The position numbers were made by a program, and so were the translations under genes. A stretch of DNA of 58,137 bases, taken from contig CP082845.1 of assembly GCA_019930625.1 (NCBI GenBank), positions 1 through 58,137 on the forward strand. Direction: 5' to 3'. The DNA is from Nocardia asteroides. Its GTDB lineage: Bacteria > Actinomycetota > Actinomycetes > Mycobacteriales > Mycobacteriaceae. Position 1 is the stretch's first letter, and each line of letters begins with the position of its first letter. Positions 1 to 6,952 of the stretch are shown here, piece after piece. The notes beneath the pieces were generated by a model that saw only the letters and a program-made list of their open reading frames with translations, did not search any database and was not told the origin of the DNA.

Positions 1-409
1 GAGCTTCGACATCATCGCGCAGGCAGATGGGTCCAAGGGCATCCGCAACTCGTACCACGGTGTTGCGCTGGGTGCTACCGCCGCTCATGGCGTGAGTGTC
101 AGGCCGTATGACGGCATGCAGGATCAGAGCTTCTCCTTCAATGCTGCGGTTGAAGGCAAGTTCATCCGTCTGTTCTACGACAGGACATACGGAATGTTCA
201 TCGAAGTGAGCTGCTGGAGCCATTCGTCGCATTCGTGCAGGGTCATCACCGATCGGACGAACAGCTACAGGGGTGAGATGTGGTTATTCGTCGACCAGGC
301 CGATGGATCCACGGGACTCCGCAAGTGGGAGTACGGCGGCGCCGCGCTGGGAGCGAGCACACCGGCTGCCATGGGCCTGCAGGACGTCGTTGAATCCAGT
401 CTCGAATGA
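1..409 (+). CDS. beta-trefoil (ricin-B-like) repeat protein, 3' part (continues from 58058)
   Basis: This is the C-terminal 136 residues of a 162-aa protein whose first codons lie at 58058-58137. The last two bases of the window plus base 1 form one Gln codon and the frame stays open across the join. The protein contains two similar blocks, VRRYDGSQDQSF and VRPYDGMQDQSF. Each follows or precedes a block of the type QADGS.G(I/L)R...G.ALGA. Such repeats, with a G-x-Q-D-Q-x-F turn, resemble ricin-type beta-trefoil carbohydrate-binding modules, where the usual motif is QxW. No signal peptide is visible. A role in carbohydrate or protein binding is inferred from the fold only. Confidence 0.6.
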   Translation, partial: SFDIIAQADGSKGIRNSYHGVALGATAAHGVSVRPYDGMQDQSFSFNAAVEGKFIRLFYDRTYGMFIEVSCWSHSSHSCRVITDRTNSYRGEMWLFVDQADGSTGLRKWEYGGAALGASTPAAMGLQDVVESSLE

Positions 410-412
410 GGT

Positions 413-518
413 TGTCGTAAAACGTTCGGTTCTCCGACACCCAGCCGTCCTGGGGCGGTGTGGTTCGGAAGCCCAGGTCGACCGAACCGGACATGTGTCG
501 ATAAAACGTGTCGAAAAG
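413..518 (+). promoter_or_regulatory. probable res site of the adjacent serine recombinase
   Basis: Four half-sites beginning TGTCG lie just upstream of the recombinase. TGTCGTAAAACG at 413-424 and TGTCGGAGAACCG on the minus strand from 439 form a 27-bp dyad. TGTCGATAAAACG at 496-508 and TGTCGAAAAG at 509-518 follow as direct copies. They resemble the TGTCYRTTA half-site consensus of Tn3/gamma-delta resolvases. A further single half-site, TGTCGGAGAATCG, sits at 57953-57965. Confidence 0.5.
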
Positions 519-567
519 TATTGATGTCCAACAATTCTTGTCGGCCCTTTCTCCTACAGTTCGGGGT

Positions 568-1239
568 ATGGCTACGCCGACACGCGATCTCGACATCCCC
601 GCACCGCTCACCCTCGACGGCGACGCACTGGATCCGATCGGCGGAGGCGGCGCGCTCATCGGCTACGGCCGCGTCTCCACCAAGGACCAGAACCTGGACC
701 GACAGATCCACGCGCTCACCGCGGCGGGATGCCAGAAGATCTACGCCGACAAGAAGAGCGGCAAGGACGCCGAACGCGAGCAGCTGTGGAAGTGCCTGGA
801 GTACATGCGCCCCGGCGACACGCTCGTGGTGCCGTCGCTGGACCGGCTCGGCCGATCCCTGCAAGACCTGATCTCGATCGTCGCCGGACTCCGTAAACGC
901 GGCATCGGATTCCGGTCGCTGCACGAAGCCCTCGACACCACCACCCCCGGCGGGCGCCTGGTGTTCCACGTGTTCGCTGCCCTGGCGGAGTTCATCCGCG
1001 AGTTGATCGTCCAGGGCACCCATGAGGGCCTGGACGCTGCGCGGGCCCGCGGGCAGCGTCTCGGCCGGCCACCGGCCATGACCGCCGAGCAGATCCGCCA
1101 GGCCCGCGCCATCCTCACCCGACCGGAGGAAACCGTCTCCTCAGTGGCCCGGCTGCTGGGAGTCTCCCGGTCGACGATCTACAAGTACCTGCCCGAACTC
1201 ACCACCCAAGCCCAGCCCGTGCTTGAGGAAAGCGCCTGA
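568..1239 (+). CDS. serine recombinase (resolvase/invertase family)
   Basis: This is a small serine recombinase of 223 aa. The N-terminal catalytic domain starts at IGYGRVSTKDQNLDRQ, with the nucleophile Ser at about residue 37. It continues through the LDRLGRS motif and the long E helix near FIRELIVQGTHEGL. A C-terminal helix-turn-helix (TVSSVARLLGVSRSTIYKYL) binds the recombination site. I chose ATG 568, because the longer GTG start at 508 would put the coding region over the TGTCG repeats at 496-518. The 30-odd residues before the catalytic domain are longer than in Tn3 resolvases. No transposase is adjacent, so plasmid multimer resolution or a small inversion are both possible roles. Confidence 0.9.
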   Translation: MATPTRDLDIPAPLTLDGDALDPIGGGGALIGYGRVSTKDQNLDRQIHALTAAGCQKIYADKKSGKDAEREQLWKCLEYMRPGDTLVVPSLDRLGRSLQDLISIVAGLRKRGIGFRSLHEALDTTTPGGRLVFHVFAALAEFIRELIVQGTHEGLDAARARGQRLGRPPAMTAEQIRQARAILTRPEETVSSVARLLGVSRSTIYKYLPELTTQAQPVLEESA

Positions 1240-1355
1240 CCGCCGGGAAGCCTGGGACGCAGAGGTTACCGGCGGGAAGAAGGTGATCCGCGGTCGGCCG
1301 CAGGCATGACGGAAACGCCATATTCGTGCGACCGACACGCAGCCTGACGCGGTGT

Positions 1356-1667
1356 TTACAGCTGCTCCAGGTGCTCGTAGGTGAGGTAGTGGACAGTCAC
1401 CTGCTCACCGAGAGGGTAGGTACGTGGCGCAAGACCCGGGTGCGCGAAGACGACCTCGATCGTGCGCTGCGGATTCGCCGCCCGGTCGAATTTGCTCGTA
1501 ATGGTCTTCACCAGCGCGCTCCGAACGCAGGAAGCACCAGCTCGATCTATGACGTCGATCTCGATGATCAGCGTCTCGTCGCGCTTGTCGTAGCTAGCGA
1601 GCTCTTCGATGGGCGCCTTGCGGGTCAGGATCGTTGTCGGCGCGGGGATCGAGATCGGAAATCCCAT
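1356..1667 (-). CDS. hypothetical protein
   Basis: I do not recognise this 103-aa protein. Its composition is that of a real globular protein, with alternating charged and hydrophobic residues through LIIEIDVIDRAG and TIEVVFAHPG. The ATG at 1667 is preceded by AAAGG at a suitable distance, so it is preferred over an in-frame ATG at 1715. It is convergent with the recombinase gene and stands alone. No domain or membrane segment is evident. Confidence 0.5.
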   Translation of the reverse strand: MGFPISIPAPTTILTRKAPIEELASYDKRDETLIIEIDVIDRAGASCVRSALVKTITSKFDRAANPQRTIEVVFAHPGLAPRTYPLGEQVTVHYLTYEHLEQL

Positions 1668-1813
1668 CTTCGGGACCTTTCGATAGATGTGAACTGCGCA
1701 GGCGATGTGAAGCAACGCATGACGCTACGCGCGGCCTCCGACAATCACGAACACCGCCAGACTGGACGTAGGCGGTGCGACTTCGGGTGGAGTGGGTAGG
1801 GCCGACAACCACA

Positions 1814-2002
1814 ATGGCCCCCATGCCAATCAACTTTGGAAGTCCTGCGGACCAGACCGACGACGAACTGCTCGACGGAATCAAGTTCTGGGAAGAACGC
1901 GCCCAGGCCTTCACGAACAAGCGCGAACGCACCGCGACCGCAGAAGCCCGTGACCGCATCGAGCAACTCCAGACCGAAGCCAAGATCCGCGGACTGCTCT
2001 AA
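1814..2002 (+). CDS. small charged helical protein
   Basis: This 62-aa protein is rich in Asp, Glu, Arg and Lys and is predicted mostly helical (DDELLDGIKFWEERAQAF, then TATAEARDRIEQLQTEAKIRGLL). ATG 1814 or 1823 could start it, and neither has a strong ribosome site. It converges with the next gene and the two stop codons overlap. I do not recognise the family. A small DNA-associated or regulatory protein is a guess from charge and size only. Confidence 0.4.
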   Translation: MAPMPINFGSPADQTDDELLDGIKFWEERAQAFTNKRERTATAEARDRIEQLQTEAKIRGLL

Positions 2003-2376
2003 GAGAACCGCTCGACCGGCACGCCGATGTCGCGAGGGCGCAGCGCGTAGGCGGGTACCAACTGGTCGCGCATCTGCAACGGTGCCCGGCCATCGGCGTA
2101 ACAGACGGTATAGCTGACCCGGCCGATCCAATCGCCATCCACTGTCGGGATCCAGTGTGTGAGAGTGCCGGCGACTTCACCGTGCATCTCTACTCCGGCG
2201 CCGTTGGCGTGCCGAGGCATCTCGGGATCGCGGAGCAGGATTGCGTCCAGACGCACCCAGACCGGCCGCGGCGGGTAGGTGCCCGGCCGGTAGTGGTACC
2301 CGGTCGCGCTCGGGAACTCCAGCTCCCCCAGCTCAGCGTTCACGCCGCGCGATTCGGGCTCGTTCATCGAACCCAT
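1999..2376 (-). CDS. hypothetical protein
   Basis: This protein of 125 aa (122 aa if started at the fourth codon, Met) has no recognised domain. It is soluble in character. It has aromatic-rich stretches such as ATGYHYRPGTYPPRPVWVRLDAILLRD and a C-terminal half with GEVAGTLTHW and DGDWIGRVSYTV that suggests beta structure. It ends tail-to-tail with the preceding small gene. No clear ribosome site precedes either Met, so the start is uncertain. Confidence 0.4.
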   Translation of the reverse strand: MGSMNEPESRGVNAELGELEFPSATGYHYRPGTYPPRPVWVRLDAILLRDPEMPRHANGAGVEMHGEVAGTLTHWIPTVDGDWIGRVSYTVCYADGRAPLQMRDQLVPAYALRPRDIGVPVERFS

Positions 2377-3026
2377 GTGCGAATCGTAGCGCGCAGCCCT
2401 TACACCCCTCGCTATCCGACATCACCGGATAGCTACCAACGCGAAGCGTAGACGTCATTGCTGCAGAACAAGCTCCGCAATCCCGTGGAAATCACCCATG
2501 TGATGACCGGGCAATGATCCATAAATACAGATTTGAGACTCAGATCACATTGTTGCGTGTTTTGTATCAACGATTGCGGCACGGCGACCCAAAGTAGCCA
2601 AATCGCACGTCGGGCGTGTCCTCGTAGCGTGACGAGCGGCACCCCGGTCCATTTCATGCCATCGCCCACGTATCGGAGCCGCGCGAGCTGGACACATAGG
2701 TCGAACCTGCCGGTGAGGGCGAGTTCGGCGCTCCAACGATCGCGGTAGCTATTGGGTTGCTCGCAGCGGTTTCGCTGCCGTTATCTTTCCGAGTTTCGCG
2801 GGGACGTATCTCACACTGATTCGCCGCCAAAATTGTTGAGCATGCGCATTTCTCATCGTGGCGGCTAGGTGCACATCAGCGGCGGATGTAGCGTCTGATC
2901 CGGTTCGGCGGAGAGCTCGAAACGTGAAGCCGCCCCGGGGAATCCAGGCAAGGACCGGGGCGGCTCGCAGAGCCCGATTCCGAGCTGAATAACCATGTCT
3001 CAGCTATCTCAGGAGGTAAGGGCTCT
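2377..3026. other. 650-bp stretch without a convincing gene; contains a strong hairpin at 2928-2965
   Basis: Open frames here are short and have unlikely composition. The part near 2450-2570 is lower in GC than its surroundings and may hold promoters. An 11-bp perfect stem (AGCCGCCCCGG at 2928-2938 pairing with 2955-2965) lies about 60 bases before the next start codon. It could be a terminator or a leader structure. Confidence 0.4.
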
Positions 3027-3230
3027 ATGCCCAACGTAACGGAACCCCTGCGCACGAACAATTCCGTCATGGGATTGATCGACCGCCTCATCACCATTGG
3101 AGGAGGGTGCGCCTCGGCGGTTCTGATCACCAGTACCGAGCATCCGGGCATTGGCGCGTGCATCATGGCAGCTTGTGTTGGTACCCAGATCCCCAAGGCC
3201 GTTCTGGATATCTTCCGCACCCAGGCCTAA
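3027..3230 (+). CDS. small membrane protein
   Basis: This is a 67-aa protein with an excellent ribosome site (AGGAGGT, 3011-3017). Most of its length is hydrophobic and glycine/alanine-rich, from VMGLIDRLITIGGG through the Cys-containing stretch CIMAACVG. This suggests one or two membrane segments. It ends just before a long hairpin terminator. Its size and topology would suit a holin-like or small accessory membrane protein, but nothing in the sequence fixes the function. A protein of similar type is encoded at 56380. Confidence 0.6.
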   Translation: MPNVTEPLRTNNSVMGLIDRLITIGGGCASAVLITSTEHPGIGACIMAACVGTQIPKAVLDIFRTQA

Positions 3231-3269
3231 GGACTGCCCGACCAAGAACGCCAATCACGCAACCTTCCG

Positions 3270-3313
3270 GACACCCCCGGCACTGCACGGACAGCGAGCA
3301 GTGCCGGGGTGCT
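3270..3313. terminator. bidirectional hairpin terminator
   Basis: The stem CACCCC(C)GGCACTGC pairs with GCAGTGCCGGGGTG at 3298-3311 across a 12-base loop, with one bulged C. It lies between two convergent genes and can serve both. Confidence 0.7.
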
Positions 3314-3322
3314 TGCGGGCTC

Positions 3323-3835
3323 CTATTTCGGAGCGGTGGAGGTGGCGGGCGCACTGGCGTCGGGCGTAGCGGGTGCGACAGCCGCGTTGATAGTGATTTC
3401 CGGGACCGGAGCCCCCGGTGCCGGAGGGGTCTGAATCTGGTCGATGACTGGCGCCAGTGTGTCGTAGACGGCTGTGGCCAAAGGATCGTCACGGCCGCCC
3501 GCGCTGCGATGGGCGTTGTAGTCCAGAATCTGCAAGTAGTCGACCATTTGCGGGCCGGTCAGTTCGATGGTCGCCATCCCGTTCGGCTCTTCGGTCAGGT
3601 TTTTTGGCTTGTCGATCTCTCGAGGCTTCGGACTCCTCTGATCACTGTTGGTTCGGGTCCACAGATCCTTCGTCATGTGGAGCTTGAACACCGGAACGCT
3701 GGCTGCCCTACGTTCGCGGTCGCCCTGCTCTTTCGGCGAGTCCGTGCATGCCACCGTCAAAGCCAGAATGCTGGCAGTGGCTGCAACAGCGAGTATCCGG
3801 CTGAACGACTTTCCCCGACAGACCATCCCCGACAT
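3323..3835 (-). CDS. putative secreted lipoprotein
   Basis: This 170-aa protein has a clear type II signal peptide. A basic start (MSGMVCRGKSFSR) is followed by a hydrophobic core (ILAVAATASILALTVAC) ending in a lipobox, L-T-V-A-C, with Cys30 as the lipidated residue. The mature part is charged and ends in a Pro/Ala-rich tail (ATPDASAPATSTAPK). It should be anchored on the outer face of the membrane. A surface-exclusion or transfer-accessory role is possible for a plasmid lipoprotein, but no domain identifies it. Confidence 0.65.
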   Translation of the reverse strand: MSGMVCRGKSFSRILAVAATASILALTVACTDSPKEQGDRERRAASVPVFKLHMTKDLWTRTNSDQRSPKPREIDKPKNLTEEPNGMATIELTGPQMVDYLQILDYNAHRSAGGRDDPLATAVYDTLAPVIDQIQTPPAPGAPVPEITINAAVAPATPDASAPATSTAPK

Positions 3836-4020
3836 CCCCTTAGCTCGCAGATCTACGCTGCCTTGCCCTACTCAGGGTAAGCAACCGCGCCGACGTTTCG
3901 GGCCGGTATCAAGACGAAACACCTTGGCGCACGGGGCATTCAGTGTGATCACACGTACGGCGAGACCATTCGATCAGGTGACGACCCTGAGCCGCAGGCG
4001 GGCGCCGTCGTCACGCCCGT

Positions 4021-4296
4021 CTAGCCATCCGAGAGCAAGTACGGGATCGTCAACTGCTCCGCGGCGGAGATGTCGAACAGGGTCAGTTCGTGGAGCTGCC
4101 GTGCCGCTGCGGCGCGCTGTTCGGCCTGCTCCCGGACCGCACAGGTCGGCCCGATGCCCTGAGCAACCGATTGCGGTGACAGCAGCCAGCCGTGACAACG
4201 GCGGCAGTGCGCGACAAGTCGCACGGTGGGCTGATCGCCGGTCTCGGCCACGTTCTTCCTCCTCCGGCCGGGCAGAAACGTTCGCAAGCCTGACAT
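4021..4296 (-). CDS. DUF6011-type zinc-binding protein
   Basis: This is a 91-aa protein with the pattern CRRCHGWLLSPQSVAQGIGPTC (Cys31, Cys34, Cys52). That is the signature of the actinobacterial DUF6011 domain, a small treble-clef-like zinc-binding module common on phages and plasmids. It lies 36 bases downstream of the SANT-like gene on the same strand, so the two are probably co-transcribed. Its function is unknown. The zinc site is inferred from the Cys/His pattern (His30 precedes the first Cys). Confidence 0.6.
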   Translation of the reverse strand: MSGLRTFLPGRRRKNVAETGDQPTVRLVAHCRRCHGWLLSPQSVAQGIGPTCAVREQAEQRAAAARQLHELTLFDISAAEQLTIPYLLSDG

Positions 4297-4332
4297 GACC
4301 GGCCGACAACGCGCCGAGATCCAGAAGTCGTT

Positions 4333-5136
4333 TCAGCGGCTCCGTGGCTTCAGCAGCCGCCGCCACCGGGCAACCGCCTGGGCCGGGGCTGGGTCGCTGG
4401 CTGCGTCGGGGTGCTGTTCGGTGGCCGGCCGTTCGGCCCAGGACCCGGTCTTGGTGGCACGGGTGGAGCCTTCGCCGAGGACCCGGGTCGCGATCGTCCA
4501 CACCGCGGGCAGATCCTCCAGTGTGGTCTCGTCGACCTCACCGCAGGCCTGCGCAGCGGCGTCGATGTCGGTGTGCAGCGACAGGTGCAGCACCGCACCG
4601 GTCGCGGAGGTGATGACCAGGACACCGACCGCGGTGTTGGCCTTGTCGCGTCCCAGCCGGGCGTGGTACTCCAGCTCACCGCCGGGTTCGGCGCCGAGGT
4701 GATCGACGACCTCGACCCGGTTCTCCGCCAACTTGAGCGCCATACAGCGGCGCGCGATGTCCTGCTCGCCCACACCGAATTCCTCGACCAGGGCGGCCAT
4801 GGTCGGCGCCGGATTCCGCGCCCACGCCAGGATCAGCCGTTCGTCGGTGCTCGCATCCCAGTACGGCAGATTCCGGAACGTGTGCGCGTCACGAGCGAGA
4901 CTCTCCCCGTCGAAACCCGGCTCCGAGGCCATCTGCCGCAGCTTGCGCAGCGCCAGCGCGGGCGTGTAGCCGTCCAGCAGCAGGAACTTCGCCCGACCGC
5001 GCAACCCGTCGAGTGACCGGCCCAGTTGTGCCGCGATCTCGCTATCGGGGGCGGAGGTCGCCAACGCGGCGAACAGAGCCTGGTAGTCGTCCCCGGTCCA
5101 CAAACTGCCGCGCCGATCCTGTGCCCCCGTCGTCAT
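4333..5136 (-). CDS. protein with two SANT/Myb-like DNA-binding repeats
   Basis: This is a 267-aa protein. Residues about 13-55 (W-T-GDDYQALFAALATSAPDSEIAAQLGRSLDGLRGRAKFL) and about 92-150 (W-D-ASTDERLILAW...MAALVEEFGVGEQDIARRCMALKL) both show the tryptophan-plus-three-helix pattern of SANT/Myb-like DNA-binding domains. The C-terminal 110 residues are less structured and basic at the end. A DNA-binding regulator or nucleoid-associated role follows from this, but the target is unknown. It is likely transcribed with the DUF6011 gene. Confidence 0.55.
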   Translation of the reverse strand: MTTGAQDRRGSLWTGDDYQALFAALATSAPDSEIAAQLGRSLDGLRGRAKFLLLDGYTPALALRKLRQMASEPGFDGESLARDAHTFRNLPYWDASTDERLILAWARNPAPTMAALVEEFGVGEQDIARRCMALKLAENRVEVVDHLGAEPGGELEYHARLGRDKANTAVGVLVITSATGAVLHLSLHTDIDAAAQACGEVDETTLEDLPAVWTIATRVLGEGSTRATKTGSWAERPATEQHPDAASDPAPAQAVARWRRLLKPRSR

Positions 5137-5202
5137 GTATCGAATATGCCAGATACCGCTGACACCAACAGATTTCGCTCACAGCGCTCACCGAAGCAGC
5201 GC

Positions 5203-5245
5203 AACGGCCCCGGAGCCCGCCTGGGAGACGGATTCCGGGGCCGTT
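5203..5245 (-). terminator. terminator of the methyltransferase operon
   Basis: A 12-bp perfect stem (AACGGCCCCGGA at 5203-5214 with TCCGGGGCCGTT at 5234-5245) lies just past the stop of the last cassette gene. Confidence 0.65.
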
Positions 5246-5256
5246 GTCGTGCCTGG

Positions 5257-5601
5257 TCAGTCGAGGTAGCGCCAGTGGATCCGGGTGACGACCGTGTCCG
5301 GGGTGCAGCCGCTGTGGCTGCGGCAGAAGAACTCCACAAACGCCTCCGGAGTCATGTCCGGAAACCCTTCGGCCTCGACATCCTCGGGGGAGATGAGGGC
5401 CAGGCGCTCGCGGCGGACGTCGAGGACTTCGACGTCGACGATGCGGACCAGCGGCTCGCCGGGCTTGCGGCCCATGACCTTGCGGCACAGGGTCAGCCGG
5501 GTACCGGGGGTGAGGTGCAGCCAGCCCATGCGGCGGGTGACGGTCTTGCGGCGCTCGCGTACTGCGTCTTCGGTCAGCGACACCGACATCAGCCTCGGCA
5601 T
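5257..5601 (-). CDS. ASCH-domain protein
   Basis: This 114-aa protein has the ASCH/PUA-like pattern. An N-terminal MSVSLTEDAVRERRKTVTRRMGW is followed by a strand with GTRLTLCRKVMG, the segment IVDVEVLDVRRERLALISPEDVEAEGF, and a C-terminal HWRYLD. ASCH proteins bind RNA or modified nucleic acid bases, and some act as hydrolases of modified nucleosides. It overlaps the DUF5131 gene by 13 bases and closes a four-gene cassette. This placement suggests it acts on, or reads, bases made by the upstream methyltransferases. That link is an inference. Confidence 0.75.
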   Translation of the reverse strand: MPRLMSVSLTEDAVRERRKTVTRRMGWLHLTPGTRLTLCRKVMGRKPGEPLVRIVDVEVLDVRRERLALISPEDVEAEGFPDMTPEAFVEFFCRSHSGCTPDTVVTRIHWRYLD

Positions 5602-6446
5602 GAGCTGCTCCTGCTCGTAGGGAATTCGTTCCAGATCCGGCCGTCGAGTTCACGGCCGGCCGACTTCGGGGTGCGCCCGCCCCACTGCTTGAAGAAGAAC
5701 GCCGTCCCGGCCGCCACGCACTGGTCACGCAGGTCGCGTACCCAGTCCGCGTGCATCGGCCGCGCCTTCGGTCCGGACTCGCCGCCGACGATGACCCAGT
5801 CGATCTCCGGCGTGGGTCGCCAGTCGGCGCATTCGCCGCCGCAGGCGCATTCGAACCGGTCCGCGTCGTCAGGCCAGCGGCAACCGCAGCCGCCGGGGCA
5901 GGTGCGGGTGAACAGGAACCGGTCGAGGTCGATCGGCCCGAGTAGCGGCTCCAGCGACAGGAACCGCACCGCGGCGGGTGTGGCGAGCAGGTCGGTGATG
6001 CGGTGGGTGACCGCGCCGTTCTCGACGCTGGTGCCCAGCCACAGGTTCGGCGGGAACACCAGACCGCGTTCGGCCAGCCGCCGCGCCCGCGACGGGCGTT
6101 TGGTCAGCACCTGATAGGTGTGCTGCGGGGTGGCGGCGATGACGTCGAGCACCGCACGGACGAAGTCCTCGCTGACTCGGGCATGGAACAGATCCGACAT
6201 GGAGTTCACGAACACCATCCGCGGGTCGCGCCACCGGTAGGGGATCTGCAGGGCGTCGGGGTGTTCGGTGACGGCGAATCCGGGCCCGGAAGTGCGGGGG
6301 TCGCCGTCGTGCTGGTACTTCGCCGAGCCCATCGACTTCAGCCTGCGTGCCATGGTGAGGGCGTAGCAGTGGTCGCAGCCAGCACTGATGCGGTCGCAGC
6401 CGGTGACGGGGTTCCAGGTGGTGTCGGTCCATTCGATCCCGGTCAT
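5589..6446 (-). CDS. DUF5131 three-Cys-motif protein (phage Gp37/Gp68 family)
   Basis: This 285-aa protein starts at the ATG that overlaps the Dam stop (ATGA). It opens with IEWTDTTWNPVTGC and carries the three-Cys cluster Cys17, Cys24, Cys27 (GCDRISAGCDHCYA), then VLTKRP, LWLGTSVEN and LSLEPLLG. These are signatures of the Gp37/Gp68 (DUF5131) family, a probable radical-SAM-type TIM barrel. An inserted Cys-rich loop between LFTRTC and ECADW has at least six cysteines and may bind a second metal. The reaction is unknown. The family is often found beside methyltransferases in phages and mobile elements, as here. Confidence 0.85.
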   Translation of the reverse strand: MTGIEWTDTTWNPVTGCDRISAGCDHCYALTMARRLKSMGSAKYQHDGDPRTSGPGFAVTEHPDALQIPYRWRDPRMVFVNSMSDLFHARVSEDFVRAVLDVIAATPQHTYQVLTKRPSRARRLAERGLVFPPNLWLGTSVENGAVTHRITDLLATPAAVRFLSLEPLLGPIDLDRFLFTRTCPGGCGCRWPDDADRFECACGGECADWRPTPEIDWVIVGGESGPKARPMHADWVRDLRDQCVAAGTAFFFKQWGGRTPKSAGRELDGRIWNEFPTSRSSSCRG

Positions 6447-6952
6447 GCGGTGATCGTCCTTTCGATTCGCTCGCACCCGCTCAGGGGCACGTATTTGCCG
6501 TGCAGACCGGCGGTCTGCAGGAGTTCGGCGTCGTGCTGGCCGTAGGCGACCAGGCACGACGGTGCCCCGGCGTTGCCGATGGCGCGGGAGCCGTCGGGGA
6601 GGTGGAAATGCAGCCGCCCGTAGAGGAACAGCACCGCTGTTGCCCGCTCCCACACGTGCCGGATGAACCAGCGGGTCTCGGTGCGGGCGAACGTGATCGC
6701 GGTGCCGTGGCCGTGCTCGGCGAGTTTGTCCAGCCAGCGCCCGAGGTTGGAGTACGGCGGATTCAGCCAGACCCGGCCTGCCCAGTCGGCGGCCAGGCCG
6801 TCTTCAGGCGGGGCGATGTGTGTGCGGGCGGTGTCCCACGGCCGCGGGTCGGCCGCACACGGATCCAGGTCGAAGACACCGAGCGCAGCGATCAGACCGG
6901 GCGGGGTCAGCCAGATGTTCGACCCCGCCCTCGCCGAGTGCGGCCCGCTCAC
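6443..6952 (-). CDS. DNA N6-adenine methyltransferase (phage Dam family)
   Basis: This 169-aa protein is of the short phage Dam type. The GTG at 6952 overlaps the stop of the cytosine methyltransferase gene (GTGA), which fixes the start. The N-terminus SNIWLTPPGLI, then FDLDPCAAD, and the catalytic NPPYSN (residues 64-69) match the family's SAM and active-site motifs. GRWLDKLAEHGHGTAITFARTETRWF follows. It transfers methyl groups to adenine in DNA; the recognised site cannot be read from sequence. It has no cognate endonuclease nearby, so it is an orphan modification enzyme. Confidence 0.88.
   Translation of the reverse strand: MSGPHSARAGSNIWLTPPGLIAALGVFDLDPCAADPRPWDTARTHIAPPEDGLAADWAGRVWLNPPYSNLGRWLDKLAEHGHGTAITFARTETRWFIRHVWERATAVLFLYGRLHFHLPDGSRAIGNAGAPSCLVAYGQHDAELLQTAGLHGKYVPLSGCERIERTITA

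Noticed and set aside
2433..2748. Short frames in the lower-GC stretch after 2400
   Set aside because: No ribosome site, and the products are Cys/Trp-rich without pattern. Treated as intergenic.
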